DNA of 64,000 bases from Buttiauxella ferragutiae. Its GTDB lineage: Bacteria; Pseudomonadota; Gammaproteobacteria; Enterobacterales; Enterobacteriaceae. Location: NCBI RefSeq assembly GCF_001654915.1, contig NZ_LXEQ01000052.1; one strand, written 5' to 3'. The notes below the pieces were generated by a model. That model saw nothing but the letters and a program-made list of their open reading frames with translations, was not told the DNA's origin and ran no database searches. Both the position numbers and the translations under genes were made by a program. How positions within the stretch are numbered: position 1 is the first letter of the stretch; the number at the start of each line of letters is the position of its first letter. Below are positions 17,179-26,529 of the stretch, one piece after another.

Positions 17179-19281
17179 GTGATAAAAGAGTGGCTTCACA
17201 ACAACCTGCTATGCCGTTTAAATAATAGCCAAATTAAGTTATTAAATAATCGCTATGCCAATGCCATTATCGCCAGCACGATGGCGATAGTTCCTCTTTC
17301 GATTGTTCGCGGGCTGGTGATTACCGCTTCCGTAATTTGTGACACTGCAGGCTTCAACAATGCCGCGGTGTGGTTCATGCAGTTGCAGATCGGTTTCCTG
17401 TCTCTGGCACCGCTGGTGATGAACATCTATATCGCGGTGCACTGGGCAGTGAGAAACCGGCTTTCACAAATTTATTGTATCGCGCTCAGTATCAGCACCC
17501 TGATGATCTTCCGCCGTATACTTGATGACAATGCCCAGTTTTTCCTCGACATCAGTATTCCCATGGCTCTGGCATCCGGAATTATCGGTAATGTATTACA
17601 AGAAGTCGTCAGTAAAAACCTGCTAAAAATTCGGCAATGGAAAGATAACAATAATATTACGATTATCTCCTTTTTTGTCACATTGGGAATTATCGCCCTG
17701 TTCAGCAGCGTAATAAAATTAGGTGCTGAAATCTATGTCACGAATACGATGAATTTCTTCAGCAGTTTGTCGCTGTATTTTTATCCGACAGATTTTCTAC
17801 ACGGTATTTTGTATGTACTGTTACGCAGTGTGCCATGGTTCTTTGGCCTGCATGGTTATTATCTATTTATGGACATTGATGTCGCATTTACTGCCGCGGC
17901 TAAAGTCAATATCAGTGAATGGCATGCCGGACATAGCGCACTCAATATTCTCAGCCCGGTGTTTTATGATATGTGGTGTAATTCTGGTGGTACCGGAAAT
18001 ACGCTAAGCCTGATTATCTGCATTTTGATGCAGAAAAAAAACCAGCACCGTCGCTTGCTGAGCGTTGCCGCTCCGATGGCATTGTTTAACATCAATGAAC
18101 CGCTGATTTTTGGCTTCCCGATTGTCCTCAACCCAGTGATGATCATTCCGTTCGTCCTGACACCGTTATCCGCCTATCTGGTGGCCTATGGCGCGACGTA
18201 TATGGAACTCATTCCACGGATTTCAGAAATCGTCAGTTGGTCAACACCTGGGCCGCTAAAAGTGTGGCTAGCCAGCGGCCACTCGCCGGTTGCGGTGCTG
18301 CTTTATCTGCTGTTGCTTGCTCTTGGCGTGATCATTTATCGCCCTTTCGTCAAAAGCTCATTAAAACAATCCACTGCTGATAATACCGATCTCGATTTAC
18401 TGACTGGCGAGATGAAAATCAACCAACCGACTGATTTTGAAATGGTGCCCAATTACAGCCATGTGGTTGAGCAAAATAGCTATATCGAAGCCCAGCGGAA
18501 AATTGAGAAATTGCAAACCAGCGGTCAGTTCATCCTCTATTTCCAGCCACAGGTTCGTCTTACAGACCGGAAAATCGTCGCCCTTGAAGTGTTGCTCCGC
18601 CACCAGAGCGATGACGGCAAGATTACCCCTCCCGTTTTCCTGAAATACTATGAGCGCACCGGCATGATGCCGGAGATTGATTTCTGGGTCATGGAGCACG
18701 CGCTGGATTACGTTCGCGAACATATGTCTGATGCCGAAAACATGACGCTCTCGGTCAATATTTCACCGCAGACGCTGATCGACTACCGGCTGCTCAATAT
18801 CGTCCGTAAAGTGATGGCTAAACCGCTACCCACTGGATGGCAACTGGAATTCGAAATTACCGAGTCGCAAAAGGTGCAGGAACCGGTACGCGTTGCCGAA
18901 GTACTGGATAAAATGCGCAGACTGGGAATCAAAATTGCCCTCGACGACTTTGGCTCAGGATATTCCACGCTGCATTATCTGACCCGCTATCCGCTGGATA
19001 AAATTAAGCTGGATCGCTCCATGGTGCTGGGTTTAGCCAAGCCAGATGGATTTTGCTTCCTGCAACAAGTCGTGAAATTATGCACAGTTATTCAGTGTGA
19101 GATCCTGATTGAAGGCGTTGAAACAGCGCAAGAGTTAGAGCAAGTGCAAGAAGCAGGAATCGAGCTGTGTCAGGGGTTTTTATTCCACCGCCCTTTACCA
19201 GGCAATGCCGTTTGCCAGTTGCTGGCAGAACAGCACAAACCGATGAGCCCCACCCACCAATCGGTTGCCGCCACGGTGTAA
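17179..19281 (+). CDS. EIIC-EAL fusion: PTS sugar permease domain joined to a cyclic-di-GMP phosphodiesterase
   Basis: A 700-residue membrane protein. Residues 25-390 resemble the EIIC permease of the lactose/cellobiose PTS family, with the conserved WFFGLHG (220-226), NSGGTGNTLSL (268-278) and NINEPLIFGFPIVLNP (304-319). Residues 435-680 are an EAL phosphodiesterase domain with the active-site set apparently complete: EVL at 470-472 in place of EAL, Asn527, EITE at 559-562, DDFGSGYS at 589-596, KLD at 610-612, and EGVET at 645-649. No EIIA or EIIB domain is present in it or nearby. I infer that the EIIC part senses or binds a sugar and controls c-di-GMP breakdown. It interrupts the rstA-rstB pair, and an AT-rich region precedes it, which suggests insertion. 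An EIIC-EAL arrangement exists in other enterics but is little studied, as far as I know. Confidence 0.9.
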   Translation: MIKEWLHNNLLCRLNNSQIKLLNNRYANAIIASTMAIVPLSIVRGLVITASVICDTAGFNNAAVWFMQLQIGFLSLAPLVMNIYIAVHWAVRNRLSQIYCIALSISTLMIFRRILDDNAQFFLDISIPMALASGIIGNVLQEVVSKNLLKIRQWKDNNNITIISFFVTLGIIALFSSVIKLGAEIYVTNTMNFFSSLSLYFYPTDFLHGILYVLLRSVPWFFGLHGYYLFMDIDVAFTAAAKVNISEWHAGHSALNILSPVFYDMWCNSGGTGNTLSLIICILMQKKNQHRRLLSVAAPMALFNINEPLIFGFPIVLNPVMIIPFVLTPLSAYLVAYGATYMELIPRISEIVSWSTPGPLKVWLASGHSPVAVLLYLLLLALGVIIYRPFVKSSLKQSTADNTDLDLLTGEMKINQPTDFEMVPNYSHVVEQNSYIEAQRKIEKLQTSGQFILYFQPQVRLTDRKIVALEVLLRHQSDDGKITPPVFLKYYERTGMMPEIDFWVMEHALDYVREHMSDAENMTLSVNISPQTLIDYRLLNIVRKVMAKPLPTGWQLEFEITESQKVQEPVRVAEVLDKMRRLGIKIALDDFGSGYSTLHYLTRYPLDKIKLDRSMVLGLAKPDGFCFLQQVVKLCTVIQCEILIEGVETAQELEQVQEAGIELCQGFLFHRPLPGNAVCQLLAEQHKPMSPTHQSVAATV

Positions 19282-19457
19282 TTCAGACATTTCCCCTGAG
19301 TTTACATGCCAGATTAGATGCCGGATATTGTCAGCAGAGGCAAACCCTGCTTACATAGCCAGCCAGATGGGGCAAGAACACGCCGTCCCGCTTGTCCTCG
19401 TCGCACTCCTGCCTGACAGGAAGCAGCTCTCATAATCTGATAAACCGGTGATTTTCG
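19282..19457. other. Intergenic region upstream of rstB
   Basis: This 176-base gap lies between the EIIC-EAL gene and rstB and would have to hold any independent rstB promoter. Apart from CGTCCCGCTTGTCC-type GC-rich text near 19380-19430, no terminator, REP element or regulator site was seen. Confidence 0.4.
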
Positions 19458-20747
19458 TTGAAAAAGCTATTTATTCAGTTCTATCTCTTACTGTTCGTCT
19501 GCTTCCTGGTGATGACCATGCTGGTTGGCCTGGTGTACAAATTCACTGCCGAACGGGCCGGCCGCCAGTCGCTTGATGATTTAATGAAAAGCTCGCTGTA
19601 CTTGATGCGTAGCGAGTTACGCGAAATCCCGCCGCGTGACTGGAACAAAACCATTAAAGATCTCGACCTCAACTTGTCCTTTAAACTGCACATCGAGCCG
19701 CTTGAAAAATTCAAGCTTGATGACATGACGATGCGCCACCTGCGTGCCGGTGAAATCGTCGCTCTCGACGATGAATACACTTTTATTCAGCGTATTCCTC
19801 GCAGCCATTACGTTCTGGCCGTCGGCCCTATTCCTTATCTCTTTTTCTTGCACCAGATGCGTCTGCTGGACGTCGCTCTCATGGCGTTTATTGCCATTTC
19901 CCTCGCCTTCCCGGTGTTTATCTGGATGCGCCCGCACTGGAAGGACATGCTCAAACTGGAAACCGCCGCGCAGCGGTTAGGTGCCGGGTATCTTGATGAG
20001 CGTATTCATTTCGACAGCGCTTCCAGTTTCGAGAGATTAGGTGTCGCATTTAACCAAATGGCTGACAGTATCAACGCCCAAATTGCCAGTAAGAAAATGT
20101 TGATTGACGGGATTGCCCATGAGCTGCGCACGCCGCTGGTGCGTTTGCGTTATCGCCTTGAGATGAGTGACAACCTGACGCAAGCAGAGTCACTGGCGCT
20201 GAACCGTGATATTGGCCAACTCGAAGCACTGATTGAAGAACTTCTCACTTACGCACGCCTCGACCGCCCGCAAACGGAGCTGCAACTGGCAAGCGTGGAT
20301 GTCCCCCGCTGGCTTGATGAACATATTGCCGATGTCAGAATCATTCATCCGCAGCTCACTATTTTGCTGGATACGCCAGCCGCCGGTGATTTTGGCCTGA
20401 TAGACCTGCGCCTGATGGAGCGCGTGACCGATAATCTGGTCAACAACGCGCTGCGTTACAGCAAAGAGAAACTGCGCATCAGCCTGTGGCTCGATAACAA
20501 AACCGCAATTTTGCAAGTCGAAGACGATGGCCCCGGCATTCCAGCCGAAGAACGCGAGCGAGTATTTGAACCATTCGTGCGCCTCGACCCTAGCCGCGAC
20601 CGTGCCACGGGCGGATGTGGATTAGGGCTGGCAATCGTGCACTCCGTTGCCACGGCGATGGAAGGATCGGTGGTGGTGGATAGCGGTGCTCTGGGTGGTG
20701 CTCGCTTCCGCTTTAGCTGGCCGATAAAAACCGAATCAGACTGCTGA
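19458..20747 (+). CDS. rstB: RstB, sensor histidine kinase
   Basis: A 429-residue inner-membrane sensor kinase, partner of RstA. Membrane helix 1 is at about 5-27, a periplasmic domain follows (28-135), and helix 2 is at about 136-158. A HAMP domain precedes the phospho-acceptor His221 in GIAHELRTPLVRLRYRLE. The catalytic domain has NNALRYS (N box), EDDGPGIP (G1) and GGCGLGLAIVHS (G2). The start codon is TTG: this gives the conserved KKLFIQFYLLLFVC N-terminus of E. coli RstB, and no ATG is available nearby. Only a weak ribosome binding site is visible. It is 2.6 kb away from rstA, so expression of the two may be uncoupled. Confidence 0.95.
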   Translation: MKKLFIQFYLLLFVCFLVMTMLVGLVYKFTAERAGRQSLDDLMKSSLYLMRSELREIPPRDWNKTIKDLDLNLSFKLHIEPLEKFKLDDMTMRHLRAGEIVALDDEYTFIQRIPRSHYVLAVGPIPYLFFLHQMRLLDVALMAFIAISLAFPVFIWMRPHWKDMLKLETAAQRLGAGYLDERIHFDSASSFERLGVAFNQMADSINAQIASKKMLIDGIAHELRTPLVRLRYRLEMSDNLTQAESLALNRDIGQLEALIEELLTYARLDRPQTELQLASVDVPRWLDEHIADVRIIHPQLTILLDTPAAGDFGLIDLRLMERVTDNLVNNALRYSKEKLRISLWLDNKTAILQVEDDGPGIPAEERERVFEPFVRLDPSRDRATGGCGLGLAIVHSVATAMEGSVVVDSGALGGARFRFSWPIKTESDC

Positions 20748-20773
20748 CAAAGGTCACTAAACAGGTTTTGTAG

Positions 20774-20800
20774 GGTGGATAAGCGATAGCGTCATCCACC
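20774..20800. repeat. REP-like palindrome, copy 1
   Basis: A 27-base imperfect palindrome that begins GGTGGATAAGCG and ends GTCATCCACC. In reverse orientation it is the same sequence, with a few changes, as copies at 42462-42488 and 46199-46225. It lies between rstB and tus and could act as a transcript-stabilising hairpin. Confidence 0.7.
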
Positions 20801-20828
20801 ATTTTCGCCTGTTGTTACAAATAAAAGT

Positions 20829-20854
20829 GTCGGATGGCGCTGCGCTTATCCGAC
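20829..20854. repeat. REP-like palindrome, variant next to copy 1
   Basis: A 26-base palindrome, GTCGGAT...ATCCGAC with GGCGCTGCGCTT between, 29 bases after copy 1. The outer bases differ from copy 1 but still pair. Together with copy 1 it resembles a two-unit BIME-type cluster. Confidence 0.65.
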
Positions 20855-20990
20855 CTGTGAAAAAGGTTTGTCATCAGTCTCAATCCCCTCTGCCATTAGC
20901 TTCAATGACGCCACCCTGCTAAAAATCCATTGCCACCTGCCTGACCATCACCACACCGATGGTCAGGTTCATCTCCCTATGCTATAAATC

Positions 20991-21013
20991 AATTAGTATG
21001 TTGTAACTAATGG
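20991..21013 (+). other. Replication terminus (Ter) site upstream of tus, TerB-like
   Basis: The core AGTATGTTGTAACTAA is identical to the E. coli TerB core, at the same place, just before the tus start. In E. coli this site blocks forks coming from its GC-6 side and also represses tus. Here the key G is at 20996, on the left, so forks moving toward higher coordinates would be stopped. The site overlaps the tus promoter or leader, so the gene is probably autoregulated as in E. coli. Confidence 0.92.
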
Positions 21014-21021
21014 ATGGCGAA

Positions 21022-21951
21022 ATGGCTAAATATGATTTGATTGAACGCCTGAACAGTACCTTTCGTGAGATCGAGCGCGACCTGCATCAATTACGTGAAC
21101 ATCTCGAGAGTTATCGATTATTGGTTGGCCGTGTTTTCCCGCTTCCTACGGTAGATAAAGGGAAAGAGCACGATGCGGTGACTAAAATTGAGGTCACGCA
21201 ACTACTCGGTAAAACTGCGCACCAGGCCACCCTTTCCCACTTTACTCGCCTGTTTATCCAGCAGCAGTCGGAAAAAACCAGCAGCAAGGCCGCTGTGCGC
21301 CTACCGGGTGCGGTTTGTTATCAGGTAAACGAGCAGGAACGCGAGCAAACACGGGAACTGATTCAGCGAATTAATCAGCACAAACAAGAGTTTGAAAATA
21401 TTGTCAGTGTGGAATCAGGTTTAGCCAGCGTGCAGCGTTTTGAGTGGGTACACCGCCAACTGCCTGGGCTGATTACGCTCAACGCCTATCGCACCATCAC
21501 GCTGTTGGAAAACCCGGACACGCTCAATTTTGGCTGGGCGAATAAGCAAATCATCAAAAACTATTCCCGGCGTGAAGTGATCGAGATACTGGAGAAGAGC
21601 CTGAAAGCGAATCGCGCTGTGCCGCCCTATACCCGCGAACAATGGGCCGAGCAAATTACCCGCGAGCTCAATGACATCAGTCGCCTGTCGGATAACGTGC
21701 GCCTGAAAATTAAACGTCCCGTCAAGGTGCAGCCTGTGGCTCGCGCATGGTATCAGGCACGCAAAAAACAGGTGCAACATGCCTGCCCTTCGCCGCTGAT
21801 TGTATTGTGCAATTCTGACAATGGCGAAATGCCGCCTGAAATCGGGGAGTTACTCAATTATGATGCGCAGAATATCCGCCATCGTTATAAGCCGGATGCG
21901 CAACCGTTACGGCTGGTGATCCCGCGCCTGCATCTGTATTGCGAAGAGTGA
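21022..21951 (+). CDS. tus: Tus, DNA replication terminus site-binding protein
   Basis: A 309-residue monomeric Ter-binding protein that halts DnaB helicase at Ter. Conserved stretches of E. coli Tus are visible: EWVHRQLPGLITLNAYRTIT, GWANKQIIKN, KIKRPVKVQP and the C-terminal NYDAQNIRHRYKPDAQPLRLVIPRLHLY. The N-terminal third is more divergent, as is usual. The start MAKYDLIERLN corresponds to the E. coli start; two ATGs upstream (21010, 21014) are less likely. It is convergent with fumC. Confidence 0.95.
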   Translation: MAKYDLIERLNSTFREIERDLHQLREHLESYRLLVGRVFPLPTVDKGKEHDAVTKIEVTQLLGKTAHQATLSHFTRLFIQQQSEKTSSKAAVRLPGAVCYQVNEQEREQTRELIQRINQHKQEFENIVSVESGLASVQRFEWVHRQLPGLITLNAYRTITLLENPDTLNFGWANKQIIKNYSRREVIEILEKSLKANRAVPPYTREQWAEQITRELNDISRLSDNVRLKIKRPVKVQPVARAWYQARKKQVQHACPSPLIVLCNSDNGEMPPEIGELLNYDAQNIRHRYKPDAQPLRLVIPRLHLYCEE

Positions 21952-21968
21952 GGCAGGCGCAGTAAAGC

Positions 21969-23366
21969 TTACTGTTTCATACTGCCGACCATCTCTTCCG
22001 GACGCACCCAGGCGTCAAATTCTTCTTCGCTGAGATAACCGAGCTTTAACGCTGATGCCTTCAGTGTCAGCCCTTCTTTATGGGCTTTCTTGGCAATTTC
22101 CGCCGCTTTGTCGTAGCCGATGTGTGTATTGAGCGCCGTCACCAGCATCAGCGATTCATTCAGCAATTGGGCGATTCGGTCACGGTTCGGCTCGATGCCT
22201 ACCGCGCAATGCTCGTTAAAACTTTCCATGCCATCGGCCAACAAACGCACCGATTGCAAGAAGTTGTGAATCACCATCGGGCGGTAGACGTTAAGCTCAA
22301 AATTGCCCGATGCGCCGCCGATATTCACAGCCACATCGTTGCCCATCACCTGGCAACACAGCATCGTCATCGCTTCGCACTGCGTTGGGTTAACTTTGCC
22401 TGGCATAATTGAACTGCCCGGTTCGTTCTCAGGAATCGCGATTTCACCAATCCCGCAGCGCGGCCCAGAGGACAACCAACGCACGTCGTTGGCAATTTTC
22501 ATCAGTGACGCCGCCAGCCCTTTTAATGCGCCATGGGCATGCACCAGCGCATCGCAGGTTGCCAGCGCTTCGAATTTATTCGGCGCGGTGATAAACGGTT
22601 GCCCGGTAATTTCAGCCAGTTCTTTGGCTACGCGAACGGCATATTCAGGGTGCGTATTCAGCCCGGTTCCCACTGCTGTCCCACCCAGCGCCAGCTCCGC
22701 AACATGCGGCAAGCTGTTCTCGACATGCTTAAGATTGTGCTCAAGCATCGCTACCCAGCCGGAAATCTCCTGGCCGAGGGTTAACGGTGTGGCATCTTGT
22801 AAATGGGTACGGCCAATTTTGACGATGTCGCGGAAGGCTTCGGCTTTGCTGTGCAACGTTGCTTTCAGCACGTTCAATTGCGGGATAAGTTGTTCGCGCA
22901 GCGCAATCACCGCCGCAACGTGCATAGCCGTTGGGAAAACGTCGTTCGAACTTTGGCTTTTATTCACGTCGTCGTTGGGGTGAACTTTACGCTCCATGCC
23001 GCGCACACCACCGAGAATTTCACTCGCGCGGTTTGCCAGTACTTCGTTCATATTCATGTTGCTCTGGGTACCAGAGCCGGTTTGCCAGATGGCTAACGGG
23101 AATTCATCCGGGTGTTTACCTGCCAGCACTTCATCAGCCGCGTTGATGATGGCGTTGCCGCGCTCAGCCACCAACAGGCCCAAATCCATATTCACCTTCG
23201 CGGCTGCCCGTTTGGTTAATGCCAGCGCCTGGATCAGTGCAGTTGGCATTTTTTCAGTGGAAATGCGGAAGTGCTCAAGAGAGCGCTGAGTTTGCGCGCC
23301 CCACAGTTTATCTGCCGGGACGTCAATTGGGCCCATTGAGTCTTTTTCACTACGAACGGCTACCAT
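21969..23366 (-). CDS. fumC: FumC, class II fumarase
   Basis: A 465-residue iron-independent fumarase that interconverts fumarate and malate in the TCA cycle; in E. coli it is the oxidative-stress form under SoxRS. The superfamily signature GSSIMPGKVNP and the substrate stretches GSGTQSNMNMNEV and GRTHLQDATPLTLGQE are intact. Length is close to the E. coli enzyme (467). It follows fumA, from which a terminator separates it. Confidence 0.97.
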   Translation of the reverse strand: MVAVRSEKDSMGPIDVPADKLWGAQTQRSLEHFRISTEKMPTALIQALALTKRAAAKVNMDLGLLVAERGNAIINAADEVLAGKHPDEFPLAIWQTGSGTQSNMNMNEVLANRASEILGGVRGMERKVHPNDDVNKSQSSNDVFPTAMHVAAVIALREQLIPQLNVLKATLHSKAEAFRDIVKIGRTHLQDATPLTLGQEISGWVAMLEHNLKHVENSLPHVAELALGGTAVGTGLNTHPEYAVRVAKELAEITGQPFITAPNKFEALATCDALVHAHGALKGLAASLMKIANDVRWLSSGPRCGIGEIAIPENEPGSSIMPGKVNPTQCEAMTMLCCQVMGNDVAVNIGGASGNFELNVYRPMVIHNFLQSVRLLADGMESFNEHCAVGIEPNRDRIAQLLNESLMLVTALNTHIGYDKAAEIAKKAHKEGLTLKASALKLGYLSEEEFDAWVRPEEMVGSMKQ

Positions 23367-23383
23367 TTCATTCTCCTTTGAGC

Positions 23384-23410
23384 AAAAAAAACCGCCCTTA
23401 TGGGCGGCTT
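23384..23410 (-). terminator. Terminator between fumA and fumC
   Basis: On the minus strand, CCGCCC and GGGCGG form a stem with loop ATAA, followed by a run of T. It lies immediately after the fumA stop, so fumC needs its own promoter or read-through. Confidence 0.85.
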
Positions 23411-23417
23411 GAGTGGT

Positions 23418-25064
23418 CTACTTCACGCATCGCGTACATTGCGAAGCGTGTATTTTCTGGAAGAAGTCATTGCCCTTGTCATCGACCAGAATAAAGGCTG
23501 GGAAGTCTTCGACTTCGATTTTCCAGATAGCTTCCATCCCCAGCTCAGCATACTCAACGCAGTCGAGGCTCTTGATGCTTTGCTGCGCCAGAACCGCTGC
23601 CGGGCCGCCGATACTGCCAAGATAGAAACCACCGTGTTTATGGCAGGCATCCGTCACTTGTTGGCTACGGTTACCTTTCGCCAGCATCACCATGCTGCCG
23701 CCGTTGGCTTGCAATAGATCGACATAAGAGTCCATGCGCCCGGCGGTTGTCGGCCCGAGGGAACCCGACGCATAACCTTCTGGCGTTTTGGCAGGCCCCG
23801 CGTAATACACCGGATGATCTTTAATGTATTGCGGCAACCCTTCGCCGTTGTCGATACGCTCTTTGAGTTTAGCGTGGGCGATGTCACGCGCCACAATTAT
23901 CGTGCCGCTTAAAGAAAGACGGGTAGAAACCGGGTATTGCGATAGCTGCTTGAGGATCTCGCTCATTGGGCGATTCAGGTCGACTTTAATCGCCTCGCCT
24001 TCCCCCGCCTGGCGCAGTTCTTGTGGAATGAACTTGCCAGGATTGTGCTCGAGTTTCTCGATCCAGATACCGTCACGGTTAATCTTGGCTTTAATGTTGC
24101 GGTCGGCGGAGCAAGAAACGCCCATCCCTACCGGGCATGATGCCCCGTGGCGCGGCAAACGCACAACGCGGATGTCATGCGCGAAATATTTGCCACCAAA
24201 CTGCGCACCTAACCCCAGATTCTGCGCTTCTTTGAGCAACTCTTCTTCAAGCTGAACATCGCGGAAGGCCTGCCCGTGTTCGTTACCTTCGGTCGGCAGT
24301 CCGTCATAGTATTTGGTTGATGCTAGTTTGACTGTTTTCAGCGTGGCTTCAGCTGAAGTGCCACCAATCACAAACGCGACATGGTATGGCGGACACGCGG
24401 CAGTACCGAGGCTGCGCATTTTATCGACCAGGTAATCTTTCAGACGGCCAGGACTCAGCAGCGCCTTAGTTTCCTGATACAGATAGGTTTTGTTAGCTGA
24501 ACCGCCACCTTTGGCGACACAGAGGAATTTGTATTCGTCACCATCGACAGTATAAAGATCGATTTGTGCTGGCAGGTTGGTGCCGGTGTTCACCTCCTGG
24601 TACATATCCAGCGCCGCGTTTTGCGAGTAGCGCAGGTTATCTTCAATAAAGGTGTTGTAGACGCCGCGAGACAGCGCTTCTTCATCGCCGCCACCTGTCC
24701 AGACACGTTGGCCTTTTTTACCCATGATTATCGCCGTACCGGTATCCTGGCAGGTCGGCAAGATACCTTTGGCGGCGATTTCAGAGTTACGCAGGAATTG
24801 CAACGCGACGTACTTATCGTTTTCGCTGGCTTCAGGATCATTGAGGATATCGGCCACTTGCTGCTGATGGGCCGGGCGCAACATAAACGAGGCATCGTGG
24901 AAGGCGTGTTGGGTCAGTAACGTGAGGGCTTTGGGGTCAACTTTCAGGACTTCCTGCCCTTCGAACTCCGACACTGAAACATAATCACTGCTTAGCAAGT
25001 AGTATTCAGTTTCATCTTTTTTTAACGGGAACGGCTCTTGATAATGAAAGGCTTTGTTCGGCAT
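23418..25064 (-). CDS. fumA: FumA, class I iron-sulfur fumarase
   Basis: A 548-residue class I fumarase with an oxygen-sensitive [4Fe-4S] cluster, same length as E. coli FumA. Cluster-type cysteines are visible in PTCQDTGTAI, in CPPYHVAFVIGG and in GVSCSADRNIKAK. It is the main aerobic fumarase of the TCA cycle. The start MPNKAFHYQEPFP matches the family. It is divergent from manA, and followed by a terminator and fumC. Confidence 0.96.
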   Translation of the reverse strand: MPNKAFHYQEPFPLKKDETEYYLLSSDYVSVSEFEGQEVLKVDPKALTLLTQHAFHDASFMLRPAHQQQVADILNDPEASENDKYVALQFLRNSEIAAKGILPTCQDTGTAIIMGKKGQRVWTGGGDEEALSRGVYNTFIEDNLRYSQNAALDMYQEVNTGTNLPAQIDLYTVDGDEYKFLCVAKGGGSANKTYLYQETKALLSPGRLKDYLVDKMRSLGTAACPPYHVAFVIGGTSAEATLKTVKLASTKYYDGLPTEGNEHGQAFRDVQLEEELLKEAQNLGLGAQFGGKYFAHDIRVVRLPRHGASCPVGMGVSCSADRNIKAKINRDGIWIEKLEHNPGKFIPQELRQAGEGEAIKVDLNRPMSEILKQLSQYPVSTRLSLSGTIIVARDIAHAKLKERIDNGEGLPQYIKDHPVYYAGPAKTPEGYASGSLGPTTAGRMDSYVDLLQANGGSMVMLAKGNRSQQVTDACHKHGGFYLGSIGGPAAVLAQQSIKSLDCVEYAELGMEAIWKIEVEDFPAFILVDDKGNDFFQKIHASQCTRCVK

Positions 25065-25272
25065 TGTTCTCTCACTTACGACATTAGCTACGTTAACTAT
25101 TTATGGCTTCGGGTACAGTAAACCTGCACCGTGTTAAAAATGAATCACAATATGCTACACAGTTTTTTAACAAAAACTGAGACTAATACGACTTTTTACT
25201 CCCCAGGTTACTTCATCACAGATAATTGGTTTAATAGCCGGAACTTTATCTACATTACTACAGGGCTTGATA

Positions 25273-26445
25273 ATGCAAAAACTGATCAACTCAGTGCAAA
25301 ACTACGCATGGGGAAGTAAAACTGCGTTAACGGAACTTTATAGTGTGCAAAATCCGCAAAATCTGCCAATGGCAGAACTGTGGATGGGTGCACACCCGAA
25401 AAGCAGCTCAAGAATTCTTGATAATGGTCAGGCGCGTTCACTGCGTGATGTGATTGATGCGAACAAACCCGCACTGCTGGGCAAGGCCGTTGCAGAGCGT
25501 TTTGGTGAGTTACCTTTCCTCTTTAAAGTGCTGTGTGCCGATCAACCGCTTTCCATCCAGGTGCATCCTAACAAGAAAGCATCTGAGTTAGGTTTTGCCA
25601 AAGAGAACGCGGCAGGCATCCCGTTAGATGCTGCTGAGCGTAACTACAAAGATCCAAACCATAAACCTGAACTGGTGTTTGCCTTAACGCCGTTCCTCGC
25701 CATGAACGCCTTCCGCGAATTTGCTGATATTGTCTCGCTTTTGCAGCCAGTTTCCGGTGCACATCCTGCCATCGCTCACTTCTTACAACAGCCTGATGCT
25801 GAATGTTTGTCACAGCTTTTCGCCAGCTTGCTGAATATGAAAGGTGATGAAAAGTCCCTTGCGTTGGGCGTATTGAAAGCCGCTCTTAATAATCAACAGG
25901 GTGAGCCATGGGAAACCATTCGGGTGATTTCTGAGTTCTACCCGGATGACAGTGGTTTGTTCTCACCATTGCTATTAAATGTCGTGAAATTGCAGCCAGG
26001 CGAAGCGATGTTCCTGTTTGCCGAAACCCCGCATGCCTACCTGAAGGGTGTGGCGCTGGAAGTGATGGCGAACTCCGATAACGTGCTGCGTGCCGGTCTG
26101 ACGCCAAAATACATCGATATTCCTGAACTGGTCGCAAACGTGAAGTTTGAACCTAAACCGGCGGCAGAGTTGTTAACTCAGCCAGTGAAACTGGCAAACG
26201 AGCTGGACTTCCCTATTCCGGTTGATGACTTCGCGTTCTCTTTGCACGATCTCAGCGCGCAAAAGACCGAGCTTGCGCAAACCAGTGCGGCCATCGTTTT
26301 CTGTACCGAAGGCGAAGCAGTCTTGAGCAAGGACCAACAGCAACTGGTACTCAAACCTGGTGAGTCGGCGTTTATCTCCGCCGAAGAATCACCAGTTGCT
26401 ATTAGCGGCGTTGGCCGTGTGGCTCGCGTCTATTCCAAAATCTGA
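25273..26445 (+). CDS. manA: ManA, mannose-6-phosphate isomerase
   Basis: A 390-residue zinc metalloenzyme (type I phosphomannose isomerase) that interconverts fructose 6-phosphate and mannose 6-phosphate. Zinc ligands are visible in IQVHPNK (Gln and His), YKDPNHKPE (Glu) and ETPHAYL (His). The start MQKLINSVQNYAWGS matches E. coli; a TTG-started frame two codons longer exists. The ribosome binding site is weak (CAGGGC). Confidence 0.96.
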   Translation: MQKLINSVQNYAWGSKTALTELYSVQNPQNLPMAELWMGAHPKSSSRILDNGQARSLRDVIDANKPALLGKAVAERFGELPFLFKVLCADQPLSIQVHPNKKASELGFAKENAAGIPLDAAERNYKDPNHKPELVFALTPFLAMNAFREFADIVSLLQPVSGAHPAIAHFLQQPDAECLSQLFASLLNMKGDEKSLALGVLKAALNNQQGEPWETIRVISEFYPDDSGLFSPLLLNVVKLQPGEAMFLFAETPHAYLKGVALEVMANSDNVLRAGLTPKYIDIPELVANVKFEPKPAAELLTQPVKLANELDFPIPVDDFAFSLHDLSAQKTELAQTSAAIVFCTEGEAVLSKDQQQLVLKPGESAFISAEESPVAISGVGRVARVYSKI

Positions 26446-26529
26446 GTTTGAAGTAACTTACTGATCTTTTAATTCAGGATTGCTAAGCTTCACAGGATAG
26501 ATTTCTTAAATGCCGGTTGGCATTTCAAT

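Noticed and set aside
22303..22983. 226-codon plus-strand open frame
   Set aside because: Antisense to fumC and rich in Ser, Pro and Ala as expected for a shadow of a conserved gene.
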